The translations under genes and the position numbers were made by a program. 64,000 bases of DNA, taken from the NCBI GenBank assembly GCA_964596345.1, contig CAZQSZ010000007.1, positions 62,001 to 126,000 of the forward strand, in the 5' to 3' direction. Every line of letters starts with the position of its first letter. The first letter of the stretch is position 1. Of the stretch, positions 7,310-16,564 are shown piece by piece. The stretch is from CADEDV01 sp964596345 (GTDB lineage Bacteria; Bacteroidota; Bacteroidia; Chitinophagales; Chitinophagaceae). The notes beneath the pieces were generated by a model that made no database searches, was not told the DNA's origin, and saw nothing but the letters and a program-made list of their open reading frames with translations.

Positions 7310-10300
7310 TTAGTTTGTAACTACCTGCACTTCCAGCTCTGGTTTTTGCTGCAGGAACTGGATCATTTCATCGTTCATTTCAAAGCCGCTGTTGGTGTTT
7401 ACCAGGCTGATCTTTAACTTGTTCCTTGGTTCAGCCACAATAAATCGTAAAGAAGCCGATCCCGGGAAATTACGCATGTTCTTTTCCACGAATTTGATCA
7501 TATCCTCGCTGATATCTTTAGGATGAACATGGATATTTACCTGGCGGGTAAGTGTCCTCTTTAAGGTTTCTGCCAGTGATACCTGCTGCACTTTGAATTC
7601 ATATTCTGCTTTATTATAACGTTGTTTTAAGAAACCGGTGATATACACTGTGCTGCCCAATTGTAAAAAGGGCGACAATTTCAGGTAGTCTTCACTAAAC
7701 AAAGGGAATTCCATTTTGCCGGTATAATCTTCTATCACATATGTACCGAATTTATTGCCGCTCCGGGCCACCCGGTGTTGTGCATCTGCCACCAAACCAA
7801 TGATACGGAACATGCGGCCGGGATTCGGTTGCAGGGTTATACTATCCCTGAATTCATTGAAATCAAAAACCGTAGTGGTATTGTAATGATAAATTTCAAA
7901 ACGGTAATTATCCAGCGGGTGACCACTGAGGAACATGCCGGTCACTTCTTTTTCATGATCTAATTGCTTGGTGAGTGACCAGGGTTCACATGCCGGTAAC
8001 CGGGGTGGCGGTATTTCCATACTGATGGGCAGGTCGCCAAACAAGGTGTTGGTGGTGGTTGCATTTTGCGTGGAAATGATCTGCCCGTATTTAATGACTC
8101 TTTCCAAACCGGTAGCTGTCTCCCCTTCGGGAATATTAAAATATTGTGCCCGGTGAAAATCGGCAAACAGGTCAAAACCGCCTGCATAGGCAAGGCTTTC
8201 TAATGTTTTTTTATTGACGGTACGCTGGTTGATCCGTTTAATGAAATTAAATATGTCGGTATAGGGCCCGCCTTTCTGTCTTTCAGCTATAATACTTTCT
8301 ACCGCAGCTTCACCCACACCTTTTAATCCGCCTAAACCAAAACGGATTTCTCCTTTATCATTCACTGCAAATCCTTTCAGCGATTCATTGATATCCGGTC
8401 CGAGTACTTTAATGCCCATCCGCTTACACTCTTCCATAAAGAAGGTGATCTTCTCAATGGCGCCGGCGTTGTTCAATACTGCCGACATGTATTCGGCCGG
8501 GTAATGGGCTTTTAAGTAGGCAGTTTGATACGCTACAAATGCATAACAGGTGGAATGAGATTTATTGAACGCATATTGTGCGAAGGCTTCCCAGTCTGTC
8601 CATATCTTTTCTAATTTATCCGCAGGCAATGATTTTTTGGTAGCGCCATCAATGAACTGGGCTTTCATCTTATCCAGCACTGATTTTTGTTTTTTACCCA
8701 TGGCCTTCCGCAACACATCCGCATCACCTTTACTAAAGCCGGCCAGTTTTTGCGCCAGCAACATCACCTGTTCCTGGTACACGGTGATACCGTAGGTCTC
8801 TTCCAGGTACTCAGCCATTTCCGGCAAATCATAGGAGATGGCTTCTCTTCCATGTTTGCGGTCAATATAATTCGGTATATAAGCGATAGGCCCGGGACGA
8901 TACAAGGCGTTCATCGCAATCAGGTCACCAAATTTATCCGGCTTGAGTTCCCGTAAATATTTCTGCATACCGGGACTTTCAAACTGGAATGTACCAATGG
9001 TTGATCCGTGCTGGTAGAGTTCAAATGTTTTTTGATCATCCAGCGGTATGTTTTCAATGTCAATTGTTACACCATGGTTCAGCTTGATCAGCTGCAACGC
9101 ATTCTTGATAATGGTCAGGGTCTTTAATCCCAAAAAGTCCATCTTGATAACGCCGGCTTCTTCGATCACATTGCCTTCTATCTGCGTTACCCACAAGGGT
9201 GAATCTTTTGCAATGGCTACCGGGATCAAGTCAGTAAGATCTCTTGGAGCAATGATGATACCTGCCGCATGGATACCGGTATTACGAACAGAACCTTCAA
9301 GCCGTTCTGCTTCATGTAGTACTTTACTTGCCGGTAAATTTGATTGCTCATAAATTTCCCGGAGTTTCTTTACTGTCTCCAGGTCATCCGCACCAAGCCC
9401 GTCTTTTTCTTCCAGTGATTTTTCACCATCTTTTGTTTTCATCGGCGCATGCAACACCCTGCGCAATTCAATGCCCGGCCGGTCCGGTACCATTTTCGCT
9501 AATGCATTGGATTCTGCTAAGGGAAGATCCATTACCCTGGCCACGTCTTTGATACTCATCTTGGCGGCCATGGTACCATAGGTGATGATCTGTGCCACCT
9601 GGTTTTTGCCGTATTTATCAACTACATAGTCGATTACTTTTTGTCTTCCTTCATCATCGAAGTCAGTGTCGATATCGGGCATTGACTTACGATCGGGATT
9701 CAGGAACCTTTCGAACAGCAAATTATATTTGATCGGGTCAATGCTGGTGATACCCGTACAGAATGCGACTACGGAACCAGCTGCAGAACCACGGCCCGGA
9801 CCGATAAATACACCAATATCACGACCGGCACGAATGAAATCACTTACGATCAGGAAGTAACCGGCAAAGCCCATGGTTTTGATGGTAAACAATTCAAAAC
9901 GGATCCGTTCATCGATCTCCGGGGTTATTTCATTGTACCTTTTCTTTGCACCTTCCCAGGTCAGGTGTTCCAGGTATTCATCCTGCGAAGAAAATTCTTT
10001 GGGCACCTGGAAGAAGGGAAGCAGTATCTCTCTTTTTAAATTCAGGAGATCAACTTTATCAACGATCTCGTTGGTGTTATCCAAAGCTTCCGGCAGGTCA
10101 TGAAAGACCTTGCTCATTTCCTGCGTGGTCTTGAAATAAAATTGGTCATTCGGAAAAGCAAAGCGTTTGTCTTTTACGTTCACATCATCATCCACAAAAT
10201 CACGAAGGGCAGGAGTAGTGATCTTTTCGCCGGTGTTGATACAAAGTAAAATATCATGGGCATTGAAATCACTTTGCTCCACGTAATGGGAATCATTACT

Positions 10301-10930
10301 GGCAATGATCTTTACGTTGTATTTCCTTGCGAGTTTGATCAGCACCTCGTTCACTTTATCCTGCTCGGCCATCCCGTGGCGCTGCAGTTCCACATAAAAA
10401 TCCTGCTGGAAAATATTCAGCCACCATTTGAATTCGTTCTCCCCTTCTTCTTCACCATGTCTTAAAATAGCCTGTGGTACGGATGCGCCGAGGCAACAGG
10501 TAGTGGCGATCAATCCTTCATGGTATTGAACGATCAGTTCTTTATCAATCCGTGGATATTTGCTGTACAGCCCTTCAATAAAACCCAACGAAGTCAGTTT
10601 CACCAGGTTTTTATATCCCTGTTCATTCTTTGCCAGTAATATCTGGTGAAAACGTTTGTCTTTTTGTTCTTTGGTAAATGTTTTCTGGTGACGGTTGGCG
10701 GTGATATAAAATTCGCATCCAACGATCGGTTTCACTTTTACTTTACCATTCTCGTCTTTGTGTTTGTAAGCTTCGGCCACAAAATCAAAAACACCAAACA
10801 TATTGCCATGATCACTGATGGCCAGTGCAGGCATTCCGTCGGCTATTGCTTTTTTGTAGAGATTTTGTATCGAGGCAGCTCCGTCAAGCAGGGAATATTG
10901 GGTGTGTACGTGTAGGTGAGAAAACTTCAT
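7310..10930 (-). CDS. dnaE: DNA polymerase III alpha subunit
   Basis: 1206-residue replicative polymerase. The N-terminal PHP domain opens with HLHVHTQYSLLDGA (residues 5-18). The catalytic aspartates are in PDIDTDF (Asp421, Asp423) of the palm, preceded by FIGPGRGSAAGS. The fingers carry LYRPGPIAYIPNYI and YQEQVMLLAQKLAGFSKGDAD. A helix-hairpin-helix region and an OB-fold (around 990-1080) follow. Length suits the Bacteroidota DnaE1 form. The start chosen is ATG 10930; a TTG two codons earlier lies in a heptamer tandem repeat and has a TGA just upstream in frame. The repeat occupies the position where the leader or promoter should be. Confidence 0.97.
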   Translation of the reverse strand: MKFSHLHVHTQYSLLDGAASIQNLYKKAIADGMPALAISDHGNMFGVFDFVAEAYKHKDENGKVKVKPIVGCEFYITANRHQKTFTKEQKDKRFHQILLAKNEQGYKNLVKLTSLGFIEGLYSKYPRIDKELIVQYHEGLIATTCCLGASVPQAILRHGEEEGENEFKWWLNIFQQDFYVELQRHGMAEQDKVNEVLIKLARKYNVKIIASNDSHYVEQSDFNAHDILLCINTGEKITTPALRDFVDDDVNVKDKRFAFPNDQFYFKTTQEMSKVFHDLPEALDNTNEIVDKVDLLNLKREILLPFFQVPKEFSSQDEYLEHLTWEGAKKRYNEITPEIDERIRFELFTIKTMGFAGYFLIVSDFIRAGRDIGVFIGPGRGSAAGSVVAFCTGITSIDPIKYNLLFERFLNPDRKSMPDIDTDFDDEGRQKVIDYVVDKYGKNQVAQIITYGTMAAKMSIKDVARVMDLPLAESNALAKMVPDRPGIELRRVLHAPMKTKDGEKSLEEKDGLGADDLETVKKLREIYEQSNLPASKVLHEAERLEGSVRNTGIHAAGIIIAPRDLTDLIPVAIAKDSPLWVTQIEGNVIEEAGVIKMDFLGLKTLTIIKNALQLIKLNHGVTIDIENIPLDDQKTFELYQHGSTIGTFQFESPGMQKYLRELKPDKFGDLIAMNALYRPGPIAYIPNYIDRKHGREAISYDLPEMAEYLEETYGITVYQEQVMLLAQKLAGFSKGDADVLRKAMGKKQKSVLDKMKAQFIDGATKKSLPADKLEKIWTDWEAFAQYAFNKSHSTCYAFVAYQTAYLKAHYPAEYMSAVLNNAGAIEKITFFMEECKRMGIKVLGPDINESLKGFAVNDKGEIRFGLGGLKGVGEAAVESIIAERQKGGPYTDIFNFIKRINQRTVNKKTLESLAYAGGFDLFADFHRAQYFNIPEGETATGLERVIKYGQIISTQNATTTNTLFGDLPISMEIPPPRLPACEPWSLTKQLDHEKEVTGMFLSGHPLDNYRFEIYHYNTTTVFDFNEFRDSITLQPNPGRMFRIIGLVADAQHRVARSGNKFGTYVIEDYTGKMEFPLFSEDYLKLSPFLQLGSTVYITGFLKQRYNKAEYEFKVQQVSLAETLKRTLTRQVNIHVHPKDISEDMIKFVEKNMRNFPGSASLRFIVAEPRNKLKISLVNTNSGFEMNDEMIQFLQQKPELEVQVVTN

Positions 10931-10977
10931 AGTCAATAGTCAATAGTCAATAGTCAATAGTCAATAGTCAATAGTCA
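10931..10977. repeat. Heptanucleotide tandem repeat abutting the dnaE start
   Basis: Six perfect copies of AGTCAAT (ATTGACT on the dnaE strand) and a five-base remnant, with no interruptions. The array touches the dnaE start codon. Each unit contains a TTG, resembling a -33 half-site, on the dnaE strand. Copy number may vary by slippage. Confidence 0.95.
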
Positions 10978-11030
10978 GGATAAGGGGGAATGGCAAATTT
11001 CCGATTCTTTTCGCCACGAAAATCCGATGT

Positions 11031-12263
11031 TCATTTCTTTTTAAAACTAAATACGCTGATGGAGCCATTGGAGTAGCTGCAGACCCAGGCCTCGAGTTTG
11101 TCATTATTTTCGAATATGTCTACACCCACCGGGTGCCCCTTGCAGGGAAGCGAGGCGATCTGTTCAAAATTGCTGTCATTTACTTTATACACATCCACAA
11201 AATCGCTGCTGTAGCAGGTTACAAATAGGAACTTGTGGTTTTTTGACAATATGATGGTCCGGGGCTGGGCATGTGTGGATGCGCTGAATAAGGTATTCTC
11301 GGTTACTGCATCAATACAGGCAATTTTGGCCAGCCTGTTGTACGACACAAAGATCCGCTGGCTGGTATCCATCACGATATGACGGGGGTTGGAAGCCACC
11401 GCCATATCCTCTTCTTTCATCCAGGCGGAATTATTGATAACAGCAATGCTGGCTCCGCCCATAATGGCGACGTAGGATTTATTGTTCTTATCATCTACCG
11501 CAATGCCTCTTGGAATGGAGGAGACAGGGATAGTGCTGATGATCTTTCCGTAGGGGTATATGTCTTTATTCATTTCCAGTACACTCACATTATAGGAATG
11601 CCAGTTGCTCACCAGGAGGTATTTGCTGTCGGCCGTTTTGGAAATGATCTTTGGCGTTTTGCCTGTTTTGATCAGGGGTACATCAAAGGAATCCTTTTTG
11701 CTGCTGCCAGGATAGACCACTGTTATTTTCTTTACAATATGTTTGATGGAATCAGGCTTCCGGTTGGCTTCGATTGAATCAACACGGATAGGTACGATAC
11801 CCTCTGCATTATGCAGGGATACCCATAAAATTTTATCATCATGACTGAAACAGGCTTCCACCGGTTTTTCCTGGAAAGAAGCGATTGGTTTTTCTTTCAC
11901 ATAGTCCCAGCCGGTTCCTTTACTCGGTTTGAATTTGAATTCACGGGTTATTTTCCGGCTGGGTTGGTCAAATTCATAGACACTCATACCTTCAAGGTTC
12001 ATGGCATAGAGTTTAGAACCCGTGGTATTGAAAAGTACTGATTTGGTACCTGGGGCAGCGGCCAGTAACTCTGTTTTTTCATACACTAATGAAGAATAGG
12101 GTTTCAGCACTACTGGCGCCGGCAGGGTATCCCGAACCGGCTGCTTCTTTACTGTTATAACAGGAAGGCTATCGGCAATAGTTTTTTCAGCGGTAGAAGC
12201 TTCCTGGCAACCTGTGCTGAGGTATAAAAAGCTGATGTAGGATAGGAGTAGTTGCATGGTCAT
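11031..12263 (-). CDS. Beta-propeller lipoprotein (YncE/YVTN-like)
   Basis: 410 residues with a lipoprotein signal peptide ending LSTGC (Cys19). The mature part shows repeated strand patterns such as KSVLFNTTGSKLYAMN, DDKILWVSLHN, SKYLLVSNWHS, NNKSYVAIMGG, QRIFVSYNRL and HKFLFVTCYSS, each about 40-60 residues apart, which is the signature of a seven-bladed YVTN/YncE-type propeller. These proteins act as extracytoplasmic binding scaffolds; no catalytic residues are expected. The first of two close ATGs (12263, 12257) is used. There is no operon partner: dnaE lies downstream beyond the heptamer repeat and the NlpC/P60 gene is divergent. Confidence 0.78.
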   Translation of the reverse strand: MTMQLLLSYISFLYLSTGCQEASTAEKTIADSLPVITVKKQPVRDTLPAPVVLKPYSSLVYEKTELLAAAPGTKSVLFNTTGSKLYAMNLEGMSVYEFDQPSRKITREFKFKPSKGTGWDYVKEKPIASFQEKPVEACFSHDDKILWVSLHNAEGIVPIRVDSIEANRKPDSIKHIVKKITVVYPGSSKKDSFDVPLIKTGKTPKIISKTADSKYLLVSNWHSYNVSVLEMNKDIYPYGKIISTIPVSSIPRGIAVDDKNNKSYVAIMGGASIAVINNSAWMKEEDMAVASNPRHIVMDTSQRIFVSYNRLAKIACIDAVTENTLFSASTHAQPRTIILSKNHKFLFVTCYSSDFVDVYKVNDSNFEQIASLPCKGHPVGVDIFENNDKLEAWVCSYSNGSISVFSFKKK

Positions 12264-12508
12264 ATGTCAATAATAATCAATAAACAGCATTTTACCAGTG
12301 GTTGACCCGGCTCAATATGCACAGCCTGTGGGAAACCCTAAATCCCTTTGCAGCAGGGAGTTAGTTTTTTGGGCAATTAAATCATCCAAAATCCGTTTAT
12401 TAATCCGGGTAAATTTCGGGGTTTATCCTATATTTTTGCAAGCCTGCCGCATAAAGGCAAGGTTTTTGTTCCCTGCCCGTTGAATTCATCCTGAAAAATC
12501 AGAGAGTA
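12264..12508. other. Divergent intergenic region, no gene seen
   Basis: 245 bp between the propeller lipoprotein and the NlpC/P60 gene. It must hold both promoters. A 61-codon open frame (12298-12483) has no coding character and ends before the next gene. Confidence 0.5.
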
Positions 12509-13285
12509 ATGGTTAAGAACATTTTACCTGCATTATCAATCATCTTTTTACTGGCCAGTTGTTCCAGTTTGAAGCCCCTGAATTTTACCAGTAATAAGCA
12601 GGTAAACTCTTCCTCCGTAACCAATAATGACAAGGCCCGCCCCAATCATACAAGTAAGACCCAGGTTAAATTTATCGACAATATTGCTGTAACACCTGAA
12701 ACAGCGGAGCCGCCGGTTGTTTCCGAACCTGCTGCAAAAAATGAAACCCGGGCTACAAGAACAATCTCTGTCATCGAAGCAACTCCGGAACCGGCTCCTT
12801 CTTTCTTTGGAGATCGTTCTTCTGCTATCGAAAGTGCTTCATCAATTCAGCTTAAGTATTCTGTACTGCTGAACACGGAAGTGGAGCAATTACAAAATCA
12901 TGTGTTGCTGGAAAAGATAGACGAATGGTATGGTACCCGCTATCGCATGAGTGGCACTACTAAAAAAGGAGTTGATTGCTCTGCATTTGTTCAGTCGGTT
13001 ATTGCCGGGGCGTTTGGATTGGCTATTCCCCGTACGGCCCGGGAGCAATACCGTGTTGCTAAACTTATTTCAAGAACTGAGTTGAAAGAAGGCGACCTGC
13101 TTTTCTTTAATACAAGAGGTGGTGTTTCGCATGTGGGCATATACCTTCAGAATAACAAATTCGTTCATGCATCCGTATCGCAGGGAGTGACCATCAGTGA
13201 TATGTTTGAACCCTACTATCTGCAACGGTTCATTGGTGCCGGTCGTTTGGAAAACAACGAAGCCAGCCTTTCTGCGGCTAATTAA
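12509..13285 (+). CDS. NlpC/P60 family peptidoglycan endopeptidase lipoprotein
   Basis: 258 residues. The signal peptide ends LLASC with lipid-acceptor Cys18. A long Ser/Thr/Glu/Pro-rich linker (20-105) leads to an NlpC/P60 domain (about 130-250) with catalytic Cys157 in VDCSAFV, His208 in SHVGIY and third polar residue His220 in FVHAS. The family cleaves gamma-D-Glu-diaminopimelate bonds in stem peptides, so the protein is probably an outer-membrane-anchored hydrolase. Its stop overlaps the flippase stop by 4 bp (TTAA), so the two genes are strictly convergent. Confidence 0.92.
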   Translation: MVKNILPALSIIFLLASCSSLKPLNFTSNKQVNSSSVTNNDKARPNHTSKTQVKFIDNIAVTPETAEPPVVSEPAAKNETRATRTISVIEATPEPAPSFFGDRSSAIESASSIQLKYSVLLNTEVEQLQNHVLLEKIDEWYGTRYRMSGTTKKGVDCSAFVQSVIAGAFGLAIPRTAREQYRVAKLISRTELKEGDLLFFNTRGGVSHVGIYLQNNKFVHASVSQGVTISDMFEPYYLQRFIGAGRLENNEASLSAAN

Positions 13286-14778
13286 TCTTTTTTGATTCCT
13301 AATCTTTTTTGAATAGTGTACCAGACAGGTTGAATGTCAGGTGACAATTTCATGTAGATGGCTCCTGCTGCATAAAGAGCAATGAATAAGATGCTCCGGG
13401 CAAATAATCCTGCAATGCCATGGAGGTTGATGAATGCGTAATAGCATACTATAAACGAAACGGCCGCCAGTAAAACAGTATATACAGACTGGGCTGTGAA
13501 GGGGAATAGTCTGAATTTCTTCCAGAGGAAAACAATGCGGACGATATTATAAACAGTGATAGATATAAGGTTGGCAATAGCAGGTCCGATCAATCCATAC
13601 TGAATGGTAAGAAAATAAGTCAGTGGCAGCATTAACGCTAAGAGGACGACGCCACTGATCAGTTCAAACTTCCAGTAATTAGAGGTAGAAATGATCTGGG
13701 CATTGACACCGGTACCCATATCCACAATGCGCATCAGTCCCAATAGAATAAAAGCACTGAAACCTGCCAGGTAGGTTTCTTTCAGCTGAAAAGTGAGAAT
13801 GGCTTCGTTGTAATTCAAGGCGATCAATATAAAAAGGCCGGAAGCAAAGATCAGTTGATTGATAGAAGAACGCTGGTAAATCCGTTGCAGCAGTTCCATG
13901 TTCTTTTCTTTCCAGGCTTTTGATAAATGAGAGATGGAAGCGGCCACAATTCCCCGCTGCGGGGCCTGTATCACACTTCCCATGATCTGGGCCAGGGCAA
14001 ATATCCCGGCCACATCAGCCCCGCTTTTAACCGCCAAAACAAGTGTATCAAAAACCTGGGAAAGGGTAAAGATGAGAGTGCCCGAATACACAAACAGGCA
14101 GAGCCGAAGAATTTTCCCGAAATAACGACGGGTGACCTTACTGACCTTAAAAGTAAAGTGAATCTTTTTGGTAGCAACGAGATAAATAAAAAGTGTCAGT
14201 GCTATGGCCGGGTAAGTGAATGCATAGAGTTTGATAAAAAGGGAGAAATCTTTAATGATACCGGTGATCATTAATACGATCAGTACGGTAGTGAGTAATC
14301 TCCATTGCACTTCTTTTAAAAAACTGGTCAGGACTGACTTGCCCAGGTTCCATGCATAGGCTTCCAGTACAGAATAGATCGTGAGGCCTAGTCCCATTGG
14401 AAATATCCAATAGTAATAGGTAAGCAGTATAGGAGACTTCTCACCAAATTTACGGATCACGACGTCTTTGAAAAACCAGCCTGCAATCATCACCAGTAAA
14501 AAGCCAACCAGGCTGACCAATAATGACCAGGTGATCATATCATTTTTACGGGGTGGGAGATGGTCGTTATAGTAATGGTAAAATTTAAAGATATACGAAG
14601 GAGTTGCCATCATGGCAAATACGTACATCATAGTGGCAATGGCTATGAAGATGCTGGTTAAACCATATTGCTCTTCCTCGAAATACCTGGTGAAAAAATA
14701 AGTATTAAGCATACCCACGGCAAAACCACTGTAGATAACAGCTGAAGAGATAATACTTTGCCTGCGGATGGTGCTCAT
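13282..14778 (-). CDS. Polysaccharide flippase-like protein (Wzx / MATE-MOP superfamily)
   Basis: 498 residues with about 14 hydrophobic helices. The opening SSAVIYSGFAVGMLNTYFFTRYF and the following QYGLTSIF match the MOP flippase superfamily, where this region is the first helix pair. Such proteins flip undecaprenyl-linked oligosaccharide units across the inner membrane. No glycosyltransferases or O-antigen genes are near, so the substrate cannot be read from context. In Bacteroidota, orphan genes like this are common. The start ATG 14778 is the only sensible one before the first helix. Confidence 0.85.
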   Translation of the reverse strand: MSTIRRQSIISSAVIYSGFAVGMLNTYFFTRYFEEEQYGLTSIFIAIATMMYVFAMMATPSYIFKFYHYYNDHLPPRKNDMITWSLLVSLVGFLLVMIAGWFFKDVVIRKFGEKSPILLTYYYWIFPMGLGLTIYSVLEAYAWNLGKSVLTSFLKEVQWRLLTTVLIVLMITGIIKDFSLFIKLYAFTYPAIALTLFIYLVATKKIHFTFKVSKVTRRYFGKILRLCLFVYSGTLIFTLSQVFDTLVLAVKSGADVAGIFALAQIMGSVIQAPQRGIVAASISHLSKAWKEKNMELLQRIYQRSSINQLIFASGLFILIALNYNEAILTFQLKETYLAGFSAFILLGLMRIVDMGTGVNAQIISTSNYWKFELISGVVLLALMLPLTYFLTIQYGLIGPAIANLISITVYNIVRIVFLWKKFRLFPFTAQSVYTVLLAAVSFIVCYYAFINLHGIAGLFARSILFIALYAAGAIYMKLSPDIQPVWYTIQKRLGIKKD

Positions 14779-14835
14779 GGGGTAAAGATACTGGTCAGGA
14801 TTGAATGGTCAATATCTAATGGCTTTGAGGGCAAT

Positions 14836-16515
14836 TCATTGGTTCAGTTGTTTTGTAGTCATATAAAGAAGTTTGTCAAACTCGGGTACTGATTCAGGGT
14901 TCACACCTGCCAGTTTTGTTGTTTGCCAACTGGTGGTTGGGGATAACGCTATTCCGCCTTTTTGATCTTTTATTTTTACAGGCATATTAAACCCATCTAT
15001 GCAGTTTGTCCAGCGATAGGAGATCGCTTTTTCTGACAACTTGTATTCCAATACCGGGATTTGCGTAGTTCGTAAGTACTGGTCAAAAATTTTTGAAAGA
15101 TCTTTCCCGGATTTTTTGGAAAAATAGTCTTCTACATCTTTCGAATCAACCGTTTTGTGATAGAAATCTTTGTTCAGGCCTCTCAGGATATTTCTGAATA
15201 GCTCATCATCATTGATCACCTGCCGGATGGTATGCAACAGGTTGGCACCTTTGTTATACATATCACCGCTGCCTTCCTGGTTTACTCCATAAGGCCCGAT
15301 GAGGGGTTTGTCATTCGCTATATTATTGCGGATACCCAGGCAGTATTCGTCTGCCGCTTTTTTCCCATAATGGTATTCTATGAACAGTACTTCGGAATAC
15401 ATGGTAAAACCTTCATGTATCCACATATCAGCAATATCATTGGTGGTTATATTATTAGCAAACCATTCGTGACCGCTTTCGTGAATGATGATATAATCCC
15501 ATTTCTTTCCCCAGCCACTGCCGGAAAGGTCCATTCCCATATACCCGTCTGTAAAGCGGTTGCCATAAGCTATAGCACTTTGGTGTTCCATGCCCAGGTG
15601 TGGCGACTCTACTAATTTGAATCCATCTTCGTAGAAAGGATAGGGGCCAAACCAGTATTCAAAAGCTTTCAGCATTCTCTTAACATCTCTTTCAAATTGC
15701 TTCCTGGCTTTTTCAAGATTGTAGTCAAGCACCCAATAATCGCAGGAAAGAAGATCCTTTTCTCCTTTATATACTTCACTGAATTTTACATAATGACCAA
15801 TATAAGGTACGATGTTGTAATTGTTGATGGGACTGGCTACTCTCCAGGAATAATTCTTTTTCCCATTTCTTTCTTCACCGGGAGGACCTTCACGTCCATT
15901 GGCAACTGCCACCAGGTCTGACGGCACTGTTACATTTATCATGGCCCCTTCTTCCGGTTCATCACCCTGGTAGTCTTTACAGGGATACCACACACTGGCA
16001 CCCAGCCCCTGGCAGGCAACAGTTACCCACGGGCGGCCCTTTGCATCTTTGGTCCAGATCCAGCCACCATCCCAGGGAGGATTGACCGCAACCCGTGGTT
16101 TCCCCTTGAAATAAATATAGATGCTGTTATTTATTTTTCCCTTTGCTGTATGGAAATCCCTTTCGCCAAAATCAATCCAATACACATTTCCTTCTCTTTT
16201 GAAGGGGTAAGAGGTGTTTTTATCCATTACCTTTTCAATAACCATCGGTTCCTGCAGGTCGATCTGCATTATTTTATTCTTTCCGGGCTCAACTACTTCA
16301 AATGTGAGCTGGTTATAACCGCTTATCTCTTTCTTTTCAATATGTACATCGATATTAATGTTGTAGTGCAGCACATTCCACCAGGTTCTTTCCGGCGTGA
16401 TGCTTCCCCGGAGTGTATCCTGTTTTGTAAATGCCATTTTCTTTTGCAAAGGCTGGGCAAAGGAATTTTGCCATACCAAATTCATTACTATGAAATAACT
16501 AACCAGCCTTTTCAT
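14836..16515 (-). CDS. M1 family zinc aminopeptidase-like, exported
   Basis: 559 residues with a Sec signal peptide (MKRLVSYFIV...SFA). After an N-terminal beta-sandwich (45-240) the catalytic domain carries GMEHQS (308-313, the M1 substrate-amino-group motif GxMEN variant with His311) and the zinc site His345-Glu-x2-His349 (HESGHEW) with Glu368 18 residues on. M1 peptidases remove N-terminal residues from peptides; here in the periplasm. Family members often have a C-terminal HEAT domain; this one is shorter and ends after about 190 residues of helical sequence. It is divergent from the solute-binding protein at 16565 across 49 bp. Confidence 0.9.
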   Translation of the reverse strand: MKRLVSYFIVMNLVWQNSFAQPLQKKMAFTKQDTLRGSITPERTWWNVLHYNINIDVHIEKKEISGYNQLTFEVVEPGKNKIMQIDLQEPMVIEKVMDKNTSYPFKREGNVYWIDFGERDFHTAKGKINNSIYIYFKGKPRVAVNPPWDGGWIWTKDAKGRPWVTVACQGLGASVWYPCKDYQGDEPEEGAMINVTVPSDLVAVANGREGPPGEERNGKKNYSWRVASPINNYNIVPYIGHYVKFSEVYKGEKDLLSCDYWVLDYNLEKARKQFERDVKRMLKAFEYWFGPYPFYEDGFKLVESPHLGMEHQSAIAYGNRFTDGYMGMDLSGSGWGKKWDYIIIHESGHEWFANNITTNDIADMWIHEGFTMYSEVLFIEYHYGKKAADEYCLGIRNNIANDKPLIGPYGVNQEGSGDMYNKGANLLHTIRQVINDDELFRNILRGLNKDFYHKTVDSKDVEDYFSKKSGKDLSKIFDQYLRTTQIPVLEYKLSEKAISYRWTNCIDGFNMPVKIKDQKGGIALSPTTSWQTTKLAGVNPESVPEFDKLLYMTTKQLNQ

Positions 16516-16564
16516 GTGCTATGTTTGCTTTAGTTTGCTAATTTAGCCCGACTATACTTAAGGA

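Noticed and set aside
12298..12483. Open frame in the region before the NlpC/P60 gene
   Set aside because: No signal peptide, no family resemblance, and it lies entirely in the divergent promoter region.
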